A stretch of DNA of 32,278 nt from JBDSKH01 sp035495435 (GTDB lineage Bacteria; Actinomycetota; Actinomycetes; Actinomycetales; Microbacteriaceae): the NCBI GenBank assembly GCA_035495435.1, contig DATJFV010000030.1, forward strand, positions 1 through 32,278, given 5' to 3'. The translations under genes and the position numbers were made by a program. The notes below the pieces were generated by a model. It was not told the origin of the DNA. It did not search any database and saw only the letters and a list, made by a program, of their open reading frames with translations. Positions 22,788 through 32,278 of this stretch are shown here, piece by piece (position 1 is the stretch's first letter; each line of letters begins with the position of its first letter).

Positions 22788-24281
22788 TCAGCTCTTCGCG
22801 AGCCAGAGCAGCGGGATGTCGATCGTGACCTCGGTGCCTTCGCCCTGCAGAGTGTGCCAGTCGATCGTGCCGCCGAGTTCGCCCTCGATGAGGGTGCGCA
22901 CGATCTGAGTTCCGAGGCCCGAGCCGACTTTGCCCTCGGGCAGCCCGACCCCGTTGTCGCGCACCCGCACCCGCAGCACGTCGTCGCGGCGCTTCGCCTG
23001 GATCTCGACCTCACCGTCGCGCCCTGCGAGCCCGTGCTCGACGGCGTTGGTGACCAGTTCGGTGAGTGCCAGCGACAGCGGGGTGGCGTATTCGCTGGGC
23101 AGGATGCCGAACTTGCCTTTCTTCACGGGCCGCACGGTGGTGTTGTGGCTGCTGGCGACCTCGGCGATCAGCATGAGCACGCGGTCGAACACGTCGTCGA
23201 AGTCGACGTTCTGGCTGAGCCCCTCGCTGAGGGTGTCGTGCACGACGGCGATCGCCGACACCCGCCGCATGGCCTGCGCGAGTGCGTCCCGGCTGTCGTC
23301 GCTCTTGGCGCGCCGGCTCTGGATGCGCAGCAGCGACGCGACGGTCTGCAGGTTGTTCTTCACCCGGTGGTGGATCTCGCGGATGGTGGCGTCTTTGGTG
23401 ATCAGCTCTTGCTCGCGGTGCCGCACCTCGGTGACGTCGCGTACCAGCACGATGGCGCCGACCCGTTCGCCTTTGTGGCGGATGGGGATGGTGCGCAGCG
23501 TGATCGTGACCCCGCGGGCTTCGATGTCGGTGCGCCACGGCGCGCGCCCGGTGACGACGAGCGGCAGCGACTCGTCGATGACGATCTTGCCGCGCAGCAG
23601 TTCGGTGGTGACTTCGGCCAGCGACTCGCCTTCGAGTTCGCCGTCGAAGCCCATGCGGTTGAGCGCCGAGAGCGCGTTGGGGCTGGCGAAGGTGACGACT
23701 CCGTCGATGTCGAGCCGGATGAGGCCATCCGACGCGCGCGGAGCTCCCGACCGCGGCCCGATGGGTGCGTTCAGGTCGGGGAAGTCGCCGGAGGCGATCA
23801 TCGCGAACAGGTCGTTGGCGCACTGGTTGAACGTCAGTTCCTGGCGCGACGGGGTGCGGGCCTCGCTGAGGTTGCTGTGCCGGGTGAGCACGGCGATCGG
23901 CCGCGCGGTGTTCTCGGCGCCGTTCGCCGCCAGTCGACGCAGCACGGGCACCGCACGCACTCGGGTGGGGGTCTCTTCGTACCAGTCGGGTGCGGCGGTG
24001 TCGACGATCTGGGCGGTCTCGAACGCCTCGGTCACCTGGCGGCGCCACTCGGGTTTGATCTCCTGCCCGACGAAGTCGCGGTAGAAGAGGGTCGCTGCGG
24101 AACTAGGTCGCGAGTGCGCGACGGCGATGAATCCGCCCTCCGTGGTCGGCACCCAGAGCACGATGTCGGCGAACGCGAGGTCGGCGATGAGCTGCCCGTC
24201 GGCCACCAGCAGGTGCAGCCAGTCGATGTCCGCCTCGTCGGGGCGCCCATGGGCGACCATGAGGTCGGAGAGGGTGGTCAC
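22788..24281 (-). CDS. pdtaS: PdtaS-type sensor histidine kinase (HisKA_2 family)
   Basis: This 497-residue soluble kinase has an N-terminal GAF-like domain (1-150), a PAS domain (about 180-290), the dimerisation/phosphoacceptor helix REIHHRVKNNLQTV (His304/His305), and an HWE/HATPase region with LALTELVTNAVEHG and DNGVGLPEG. In M. tuberculosis PdtaS phosphorylates PdtaR, an ANTAR RNA-binding regulator; no pdtaR is in this window. It aligns with the mycobacterial protein nearly residue for residue at the N-terminus, except that the two sensory cysteines (53 and 57 there) are Ala53 and Ser57 here. The GTG at 24281 is supported by a leaderless TAGCCT box and by the matching length (501 in M. 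tuberculosis). Confidence 0.92.
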   Translation of the reverse strand: MTTLSDLMVAHGRPDEADIDWLHLLVADGQLIADLAFADIVLWVPTTEGGFIAVAHSRPSSAATLFYRDFVGQEIKPEWRRQVTEAFETAQIVDTAAPDWYEETPTRVRAVPVLRRLAANGAENTARPIAVLTRHSNLSEARTPSRQELTFNQCANDLFAMIASGDFPDLNAPIGPRSGAPRASDGLIRLDIDGVVTFASPNALSALNRMGFDGELEGESLAEVTTELLRGKIVIDESLPLVVTGRAPWRTDIEARGVTITLRTIPIRHKGERVGAIVLVRDVTEVRHREQELITKDATIREIHHRVKNNLQTVASLLRIQSRRAKSDDSRDALAQAMRRVSAIAVVHDTLSEGLSQNVDFDDVFDRVLMLIAEVASSHNTTVRPVKKGKFGILPSEYATPLSLALTELVTNAVEHGLAGRDGEVEIQAKRRDDVLRVRVRDNGVGLPEGKVGSGLGTQIVRTLIEGELGGTIDWHTLQGEGTEVTIDIPLLWLAKS

Positions 24282-24288
24282 GCCTTCC

Positions 24289-24294
24289 AGGCTA
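24289..24294 (-). promoter_or_regulatory. -10 box for pdtaS, overlapping the upstream stop codon
   Basis: On the minus strand TAGCCT is followed by seven bases and the GTG at 24281. The first three bases are also the TAG stop of the P-loop ATPase gene. Confidence 0.55.
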
Positions 24295-25539
24295 GTTGCT
24301 CGGCTCCCTGCGCCGTGCCCGCCGCGGCACCGGCACAGCCGGCGCCGGCGCGAGGCGGTCGAGCACAAACCTGCGGACGGCGAGGCGTGCCGGTGACCGC
24401 GGCGCCGCGTCCCGCAGCGTCTTGCCGCCCAGCACGGCGGCGTCGAAGGCCGCCGGATCCCACGGAACCGCGACCGGCTCGGAGATCCCCCCGAACCGCG
24501 ACAGCGTCTGCGCGACCTGCGCCTGCGGATTCATGCCGATAGCGGTCGCGCGCACCTTGTTGGCGATCGTCGTCACCCGAGGCGGTGCGACCACCTCGAC
24601 GAGTTCGGCGTGAGCCCGCAGGAACCGGGTCAGTCCGATGGGGTCGGCCGCGGCCACCGCGATGACGTGGTCCGCCCCGCGCAGGGCGGCGAGGGCGGCG
24701 GCATTCCGGCGCGGAGCCGCCAGGTCGCTGACCAGCTCCTCGTCCTGTTCGATGCTCGACGCGGTGTCGATGAGCAGCACGTCGACCCACGACCGCGCCG
24801 CCTCGATCACGCCCGCGATGCGCTGCTCGGACAGCTCCGGCCACCGGGCCGGGCGGCCGAGCCCGGTGAGCACCCAGAACCCCGACGCGCCCGACGCGTG
24901 CCACTCGGCGATGCGCTCGAACTCGGCGTTCGTCAGCGCTCCGGTGCCCGCCAGGCGGCAGGCTGCCGCGAATCCGGGTGCTTCGTCGAGCAACCCCAGG
25001 GCGGGATCGATGGCCGCCGCATGCGTGTCGGCGTCGGCGAGCGCGACGGTCACCCCGGCATCCGCCAGCTCTGCCGCGATCGCGATGGCGAGGCTGGTGC
25101 GCCCCGGCGCACCCGACGGCCCCCAGACGGTGACGACGGTTCCGCGGCGGGCCGCGCGGGGTGCCGGTGCGACTCCATCGCCCTCGGGCGCGGCCACGGC
25201 CGGAGCGGGTGGCGCGGCGTTCGGCATGAGAGTCGCCCACGCGAGCTCGCCGACGAGAGCGTCGACGACGCCGAGCGACCGGGCGTAGCGCTGCTGGTCA
25301 GGGGAATCGGCGACGACCACCAGCCGCGCGGCGGACGCGTCGCAGGCCGCCACCAGCCGCGCGTTGAGGTACTGCGGATCGGCCGCGGCCAGTACCGCCT
25401 GGGGCGCGAGTGCGGGCAGGCGCGACGCCAGCTCGTCGGCACCGGAGAATCGTCCGGCGACGGAGTGGCCGTACCTGCCGGCGTCGGCCACGAGCCGCTG
25501 TTCGTCGTCGAACGGCACCGCCAGTGCGAACGTCGTCAT
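24292..25539 (-). CDS. CpaE/MinD-like P-loop ATPase with a variant Walker A
   Basis: Residues 1-105 look like a degenerate receiver-type domain. A Pro/Ala-rich linker (105-130) leads to a ParA/MinD-type ATPase domain (133-370) with a Walker-A-like GPSGAPGRTS (140-149), a DADTHAAAIDP (169-179) switch, and a Walker-B-like VDVLLIDTASS. The Walker A lysine is replaced by arginine (GRT instead of GKT). This arrangement recalls CpaE of pilus systems. The ATG at 25539 overlaps the stop of the SAF-domain gene by four bases, so the two are coupled. No pilin, CpaF or TadB/C gene is nearby. Function is therefore open. Confidence 0.75.
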   Translation of the reverse strand: MTTFALAVPFDDEQRLVADAGRYGHSVAGRFSGADELASRLPALAPQAVLAAADPQYLNARLVAACDASAARLVVVADSPDQQRYARSLGVVDALVGELAWATLMPNAAPPAPAVAAPEGDGVAPAPRAARRGTVVTVWGPSGAPGRTSLAIAIAAELADAGVTVALADADTHAAAIDPALGLLDEAPGFAAACRLAGTGALTNAEFERIAEWHASGASGFWVLTGLGRPARWPELSEQRIAGVIEAARSWVDVLLIDTASSIEQDEELVSDLAAPRRNAAALAALRGADHVIAVAAADPIGLTRFLRAHAELVEVVAPPRVTTIANKVRATAIGMNPQAQVAQTLSRFGGISEPVAVPWDPAAFDAAVLGGKTLRDAAPRSPARLAVRRFVLDRLAPAPAVPVPRRARRREPSN

Positions 25540-26204
25540 CGGGACGAGAGCGGGATGCCGGCCGGAACCACCGCGAGCGCGTCACCGTCGGCGATCGCCT
25601 GAAGGACGCGGGCGATGCGCGAGCGGGGAACCAGGACCTCGATCGATCGCCCATCGGCGGCCGAGACGAATCCGTCGTCGTCAACCACCCGGACCACGGT
25701 GGCATCGGGCACGATCACGACCGGGGGCCCGAACCCCGCGCGGTCGGCCATGCTCGGATCATCCGGCCCGGCCGCCGAGCCCCAGACGTCCACGGCTGCC
25801 CCGGCGACCACCGACTCGCTGACGTCGCCCGCCAGGGGCAGCACCAGAGCCGTCGATTCGCTGCCCGAGGCGCTGCCGACCGCCGAGCGCGGAACCAGCT
25901 CACCCGCCCGGATCACGCTCGTCGCGACCAACCCCGACGTCGGCAGATCTGCGGCGGTGAGGTAGAGCGCCGGAGCGTCGTCCATCGCCACCTGCCGCAC
26001 CACCAGGTCGTCCGCACCGACGTGTTGGCCCGGCGCGATGGTCGCGCCTGCGGCATACACGGTGATACGACGATCGGCCGCGCCGACGAGTGCGACCACG
26101 CCGACGACCGAGACCACGACCAGGCCGATCCCGATCAGCAGACGGGGATCGAGGGGCGACCGACGGCGTCGGGAGGGTGTCCGGCTTTCGCTCATGTCGG
26201 CCAT
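25536..26204 (-). CDS. SAF-domain membrane protein, CpaB/RcpC-like (222 aa)
   Basis: A basic N-terminus (TPSRRRRSP) precedes one transmembrane helix (about 21-44). An extracytoplasmic SAF domain follows, starting near ITVYAAGATIAPGQHVGADDL and LVATSVIRAGELVPRSAVG, with a small beta-rich C-terminal domain. Proteins of this type (CpaB, RcpC) are part of Flp/Tad pilus machinery, and the coupled CpaE-like ATPase fits. Yet no other pilus gene is in the window, so the pair may serve something else. ATGs at 26204 and 26195 are both possible; neither has a clear ribosome site. Confidence 0.72.
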   Translation of the reverse strand: MADMSESRTPSRRRRSPLDPRLLIGIGLVVVSVVGVVALVGAADRRITVYAAGATIAPGQHVGADDLVVRQVAMDDAPALYLTAADLPTSGLVATSVIRAGELVPRSAVGSASGSESTALVLPLAGDVSESVVAGAAVDVWGSAAGPDDPSMADRAGFGPPVVIVPDATVVRVVDDDGFVSAADGRSIEVLVPRSRIARVLQAIADGDALAVVPAGIPLSSR

Positions 26205-26271
26205 GGTGGCGGGCTCGAGCGACCTGGTGCGGAAGTTATCCACACGCCCGTCCGGGCACCTCGGGGCGGCG

Positions 26272-26277
26272 CATAAT
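26272..26277 (+). promoter_or_regulatory. -10 box for the BldC-like gene, leaderless
   Basis: CATAAT is followed by six bases and the ATG at 26284. Confidence 0.55.
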
Positions 26278-26283
26278 CGAGCC

Positions 26284-26553
26284 ATGACGGCTCAGGACAT
26301 TCCCTCCGCCGGCCTTGGCCGTTTCCTCACCCTCGTCGATGTCGCCGAGGTGCTGAACATCTCGGCGAGTCAGGCGTACGCGCTGGTGCGCACCGGCGAG
26401 CTCCCGGCGATCAAGGTCGGGGGCAACGGACGGTGGCGGGTCGAGCGAGAGCTGCTCGAGCGCTACATCGAGGACAAGTACGAAGAGAACCGCCGGCGGG
26501 GCCTGTGGCATCAGGCCGAGTACGCCTCGGTGTCAGAGCTCAGCGCACTCTAG
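26284..26553 (+). CDS. BldC/excisionase-like MerR-type DNA-binding protein (89 aa)
   Basis: A compact MerR/excisionase helix-turn-helix occupies residues 13-60: FLTLVDVAEVLNISASQAYALV is followed by the wing containing GNGRWRVERELLERYI. A charged C-terminal helix (KYEENRRR) and a short tail follow. BldC-type proteins are small actinobacterial regulators that bind DNA cooperatively; this one could regulate the divergent SAF/ATPase pair, whose start is 79 bases away. The open frame extends upstream through that region but has no supporting site. Confidence 0.82.
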   Translation: MTAQDIPSAGLGRFLTLVDVAEVLNISASQAYALVRTGELPAIKVGGNGRWRVERELLERYIEDKYEENRRRGLWHQAEYASVSELSAL

Positions 26554-26565
26554 AACGCGCGCGGA

Positions 26566-27162
26566 TCAGTAGCGCACCAACAGCACCTGCGTCAGCGGGA
26601 GAATCCGCCGAGCGCGCACCGAACCCTCCCGGCGTGGCGTACCCGGCTCGTGCTCGGCCAGATCCAGGTGATCGCGGGAGACGCGGTCGATAGTGCCGTG
26701 CAGGTCGTCCCGCGGTGTGGTGATCCGCACCGGGGCTCGGCGGCGGCACAGGTCGCGCAGCACGAATCCGAGTCCGAGACGCGCCGACAACGACGGGGCG
26801 CCCGTGCCGGCCACCTCGGCGGCCGCGATGCTCTCGGCGGCCTGTGCGGCATCCGGGAACACCGCTGCGATCGCCGCGATCGGCACGAGCCCGGATGGCG
26901 TGGTCGCCCCACCAGCGGACGTCTCGCCCGCGATCCAATCCCGCCCCACCGCGCCGAGCAGGAGCGCCACGGAAGACCCGTCGGTCAGTTGCAGTCGCAC
27001 GGCTCGCCCCGCACACCGGGTGTGCATGGCCTGGAAGCGATCGCGCAGCGCCAGCCTGCCGAGCCGCAACCGCTCTTCTTCAGCCATGACGTCGACCTCG
27101 TCGGCGGCGAGTTCCTGCTCGAGCTGCGACTCGAGGTCGTTGAACAGGTGGTCCCATCGCAT
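26566..27162 (-). CDS. Conserved-type hypothetical protein with possible LSm-like halves (198 aa)
   Basis: A charged, helical N-terminus (1-45, Glu-rich) is followed by two segments of similar strand pattern: VRLQLTDGSSVALLLGAVGRDWI (55-77) and VRITTPRDDLHGTIDRVSRDHLDL (143-166). The second has the G-x-I-x-x-V-x-x-D-x-L-x-L rhythm of small beta-barrels such as LSm folds. No known family is confirmed and no function is assigned. The ATG at 27162 is supported by TACCGT six bases upstream on the minus strand. It converges with the BldC-like gene (12-base gap) and is divergent from the Rv3235-family gene. Confidence 0.65.
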   Translation of the reverse strand: MRWDHLFNDLESQLEQELAADEVDVMAEEERLRLGRLALRDRFQAMHTRCAGRAVRLQLTDGSSVALLLGAVGRDWIAGETSAGGATTPSGLVPIAAIAAVFPDAAQAAESIAAAEVAGTGAPSLSARLGLGFVLRDLCRRRAPVRITTPRDDLHGTIDRVSRDHLDLAEHEPGTPRREGSVRARRILPLTQVLLVRY

Positions 27163-27168
27163 GCCGCG

Positions 27169-27174
27169 ACGGTA
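27169..27174 (-). promoter_or_regulatory. -10 box for the 26566-27162 gene, leaderless
   Basis: On the minus strand TACCGT is followed by CGCGGC and the ATG at 27162. Confidence 0.5.
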
Positions 27175-27307
27175 CCCATCGGCGCTGCCGTATTACGCCG
27201 GTTTTCCACAGGTTCCGTCACATCGCCCTGGCCGCGCGCGAGCCATGGCATGGTGATTACGGCCTTCGCGCGGGTCGGTGTATCGAGCCGATGTGTCAGG
27301 GGTGGAC

Positions 27308-27790
27308 ATGCAGCAGGTCCCGCGCGAGCCGAGAATCGGCGCGCCTTCTTCGCAGTACGACGATCTCATCGAGGGCACCGCGGCGCGTGCGTTGCGGCCC
27401 CGGATCGATGTCGACGACTTCTTCGGCGCCCAGCCGACGTCGTCGTCGCAGTTGCCCGATCCCGAGCCGCTGCTGCAGAACCTCACGCGGTGCGTGATCG
27501 AGATCCTCGCGGGTGCGCGCGAGCTCGAACAGATCGCCCGCTGGGTCAGTGACGACGTCTACCGGCATCTGCTGAAACGGGTGGTCATCAGCAGCCGGGC
27601 ACGTGCGGCCAAAGGCGTGCAGGCCCGGCGACCCGCGTTCACGATCGGGTCGACCACGGTCACCCAACCCCGGGATGGAGTGGTCGAGGCAGTGATCGTC
27701 GTGCGCGGGCGCGCACGGGCACGGGCGGTGGCCCTGCGGCTCGAGGGCCTCGACCGCCGGTGGCGGGCAACCGCGATCAACGTGCTCTGA
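27308..27790 (+). CDS. Rv3235-family protein (160 aa)
   Basis: The N-terminal 60 residues are low-complexity and Pro/Ser-rich. The folded domain (about 65-158) has a helical LLQNLTRCVIEILAGARELEQIARWVSDDVY stretch, then strands PAFTIGSTTVTQPRDGVVEAVIVVRGRARARAVALRLEG-RWRATAINVL. That layout matches what I recall of the actinobacterial Rv3235 family, whose gene also lies near secA1 in M. tuberculosis. Function is unknown. The ATG at 27308 has AGGGGTGG upstream; a GTG at 27278 would add ten residues. Confidence 0.75.
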   Translation: MQQVPREPRIGAPSSQYDDLIEGTAARALRPRIDVDDFFGAQPTSSSQLPDPEPLLQNLTRCVIEILAGARELEQIARWVSDDVYRHLLKRVVISSRARAAKGVQARRPAFTIGSTTVTQPRDGVVEAVIVVRGRARARAVALRLEGLDRRWRATAINVL

Positions 27791-27800
27791 GCAGAGCACG
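27781..27800. terminator. Hairpin between the Rv3235-family gene and secA
   Basis: CGTGCTCT and AGAGCACG form a perfect eight-base stem with a four-base loop. It overlaps the stop codon at 27788-27790 and stands between two convergent genes, so it may act in both directions. Confidence 0.5.
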
Positions 27801-27815
27801 CCGTGCGGAAGCCGC

Positions 27816-30665
<2,850 letters not shown>

Positions 30666-30757
30666 GGGTGTGCTCCTCCAGGGGTTCCGGGCGCACAGCG
30701 GCGCCCGCCGTTACCGGCGCGTTACAGCCTAGTGCGGGTGACCTGGGGAAAGCCCGG

Positions 30758-31420
30758 CTAGCGTCGTGAGCGCGCGGCAGCCAGCTCGTCCTCTGACTCC
30801 TCCAGCCCGATCACCCCGTAGTTCCAGCCGTTGCGCCGGTACACCACCGACGGCCGGTCCGAGCTCGCGTCGATGAACAGGAAGAAGTCGTGCCCGACGA
30901 GCTCCATGTGGTCCACCGCATCCTCGGGCGTCATCCGCGTCGCGGGGAACACCTTGTGCCGGATGACGACCGGGCTCCACTCCTGCTCCTCGGGTTCGGC
31001 CGTCGGGATCGACCCGGTCGACACAGCCGCGATGACATCCGCGGACGCCGGCACGACATCCATCACCCGCCCGTTCGAGGTGGCCTCCTGCAGCGACACC
31101 GGGCGGTGCTGGCCGCGGTGCACCTTCTTGCGGTCCTTCGCCTGGCGGATGCGCTCGACCATCTTGTCGAGCGCGATGTCGAACGCCGCGTACTTGTCAC
31201 CCGCCGACGCCTCGGCCCGCACGATCGGGCCGGGGCCGATGAGGGTCAGTTCCACACGATCATCGCCCGTCGTGCCGTTCGTCTCGTGGTGACGAATGAC
31301 CTTGATCTCGAGCGCGAGAGCCTTCGGAGCGAGCTGAGCCACCTTGTCGGCCTTCTCGGTCGCGTAGTCCTCGAACCGGTCCGGAATCCCCACTCCGCGT
31401 CCGGTGATCGTGATGTCCAT
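30758..31420 (-). CDS. hpf: Ribosome hibernation-promoting factor, long form
   Basis: The N-terminal domain (1-105) has the YfiA/HPF beta-alpha fold starting MDITITGRGVGI, with the basic DRKKVHRGQHR stretch. A linker (115-160) leads to the C-terminal dimerisation domain with VVIRHKVFPATRMTPEDAVDHMELVGHDFFLF and VVYRRNGWNYGVI. At 220 residues it is the long form, which joins two 70S ribosomes into an inactive 100S pair in resting cells. The ATG at 31420 has GGGAGGG upstream. The order comF-hpf-secA matches Rv3242c-Rv3241c-Rv3240c. Confidence 0.95.
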   Translation of the reverse strand: MDITITGRGVGIPDRFEDYATEKADKVAQLAPKALALEIKVIRHHETNGTTGDDRVELTLIGPGPIVRAEASAGDKYAAFDIALDKMVERIRQAKDRKKVHRGQHRPVSLQEATSNGRVMDVVPASADVIAAVSTGSIPTAEPEEQEWSPVVIRHKVFPATRMTPEDAVDHMELVGHDFFLFIDASSDRPSVVYRRNGWNYGVIGLEESEDELAAARSRR

Positions 31421-31470
31421 GGCACACCCTCCCGTTGCATTCGGCGTCGACCGCTTCGGGGTGAGGCGGT

Positions 31471-32238
31471 TCAGGACGCCTTTCGGCCCAACGTAGTCCC
31501 GCCGCCTTCGGAAGTCACGGAAAGCCCGCTGAGAGCATCATCAGCAACCGCACTGCGCCGCGGGGTGGAGGCGACGACGACCGCGCCCACCACATCGGCG
31601 CCCGCGTCGCGCAGCACGCGGGCGGCCTCGCGCAGGGTCGCTCCGGTGGTCACGACGTCGTCGATGAGCAGGATGCGGTGGCCGGCCACCGGGCGCCGCA
31701 GCCGGAACACGCCGCGCAGGTTGCGCTCGCGGTCGCCCACGCCGAGGGTCTTCTGCGCGGCATGCGGGCGCGCCGGGGCGAAGACGCGGATGCCGTGGAG
31801 ACCGGCGCGGGCCATCAGCAGGCGCACGGGGTCGTAACCGCGGCGGCGGTAGGCAGAGCGGGAGCCGGGGATGGGGACGAGGAGGAGCGGGGTCTCGATA
31901 CGCGGGGTCTCGATACGCGGCTGCGCCGCTACTCGACCGGCGGGGTGCGGCTGCGCCGCTACTCGACCGGCGACGAGCGCGGCGGCGAGCGCGGGAGCGA
32001 GCGCGCGCGCCGCGTCCAGCCGGGCGTCGCGCTTCAACGCCAGCAGCACCGCACGGGCCACGCCCTCGTAGCGCAGGCCCGCCCACACCCGCAGACCGCC
32101 GACATCACGCGCGCTCACCTCCGGGCCGAGCGCCGCCCGACACTCCGCGCAGAGGGCCCGGTCGTCGGCCCCGCACCCCGCGCACTCGACCGGCAGCAGC
32201 ACGGCGAGGGCGTCGAGCAGCGCATCGCGGACATCCAT
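31471..32238 (-). CDS. comF: ComF-family phosphoribosyltransferase-like protein with an in-frame repeat insert
   Basis: An N-terminal zinc-ribbon (Cys19, Cys22, Cys30, Cys33) is followed by a type I phosphoribosyltransferase domain with the PRPP loop ILLIDDVVTTGAT (189-201). ComF proteins are tied to DNA uptake in competent bacteria, but many actinobacterial copies have no proven role. Residues about 90-117 are encoded by the dispersed palindromic element and read AGRVAAQP twice and RIETP twice, just before the LLLVPIPGSRSAYRRRGYDP substrate segment. The domain on both sides is in frame and complete. The ATG at 32238 has GAGGG seven bases upstream; a GTG at 32244 is too close to it. Confidence 0.88.
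   Translation of the reverse strand: MDVRDALLDALAVLLPVECAGCGADDRALCAECRAALGPEVSARDVGGLRVWAGLRYEGVARAVLLALKRDARLDAARALAPALAAALVAGRVAAQPHPAGRVAAQPRIETPRIETPLLLVPIPGSRSAYRRRGYDPVRLLMARAGLHGIRVFAPARPHAAQKTLGVGDRERNLRGVFRLRRPVAGHRILLIDDVVTTGATLREAARVLRDAGADVVGAVVVASTPRRSAVADDALSGLSVTSEGGGTTLGRKAS
31891..31972 (+). repeat. Dispersed palindromic element, copy R4, partly duplicated inside comF
   Basis: The 5' part (GGTCTCGATACGCGG) occurs twice, then the core GCGGC-TGC-GCCGC and end CTACTCGACCGGCGG, then core and end a second time. It has CTCGACC where R1-R3 have CTCAACC. The whole insert is a multiple of three and contains no stop in the comF frame. Confidence 0.8.
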
Positions 32239-32278
32239 CCGCACACCCTCGCACCGCTCCCACCCTGCCGGCGGCGGC

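Overview
The window is a high-G+C actinobacterial chromosome segment, most probably from the family Microbacteriaceae (Microbacterium-like). This rests on the codon bias (almost every third position is G or C), a WhiB regulator, a BldC-like DNA-binding protein, many apparently leaderless genes, and the gene blocks whiB1-pdtaS and secA-hpf-comF, which also lie close together in Mycobacterium tuberculosis. The genus is an inference; no rRNA is present. I see no CRISPR array, prophage or insertion sequence. Region by region: (1) 1-2356 holds small orphan genes (two membrane proteins, a lipoprotein with a damaged or unresolved start, a DUF7660-type protein and others), looks less G+C-rich than the rest, and reads as an accessory area. 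(2) 2380-9263 is a catabolic cluster: FadR-type regulator, SDR dehydrogenase, aldehyde dehydrogenase, gamma-glutamyl-amide hydrolase, glutamine-synthetase-like ligase, and a divergent ethanolamine-permease-like transporter. Together they suggest uptake of an amino alcohol, gamma-glutamylation, two oxidations and release of glutamate. The SDR stands where putrescine clusters carry a flavin oxidase, so ethanolamine is a better guess than putrescine. (3) 9264-9550 is a repeat-rich intergenic stretch, followed by a ribosomal L7/L12-like mini-protein and a small membrane protein. (4) 10056-14616 has a berberine-bridge-type flavin oxidoreductase and a D-amino-acid module: D-aminoacylase, D-serine-dehydratase-like PLP enzyme, and a divergent RidA that fits as its enamine-clearing partner. 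(5) 14660-18033 has nadE, a two-gene ABC-2 exporter and tRNA-Lys(CTT) with a strong terminator. (6) 18151-21975 is a cyanophycin synthetase / cyanophycinase / peroxiredoxin run. (7) 21947-27790 has a small membrane protein, whiB1, the PdtaS-type sensor kinase, a SAF-domain/P-loop-ATPase pair, a BldC-like protein, a possible LSm-like hypothetical and an Rv3235-family protein. (8) 27816-32238 carries secA, hpf and comF. Two things cut across the regions. A dispersed palindromic element (3128, 3989, 7522, 31891) sits at gene borders, supplies the stop codon of the aldehyde dehydrogenase, lies in the 5' leader of the ligase operon, and is inserted in frame and partly duplicated inside comF. Second, at least ten genes have a TANNNT-like -10 box ending 6-7 bases before the start codon, so they are probably transcribed without a leader; this fixes several starts. 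No gene-free stretch exceeds 300 bases; the longest is 9264-9550.
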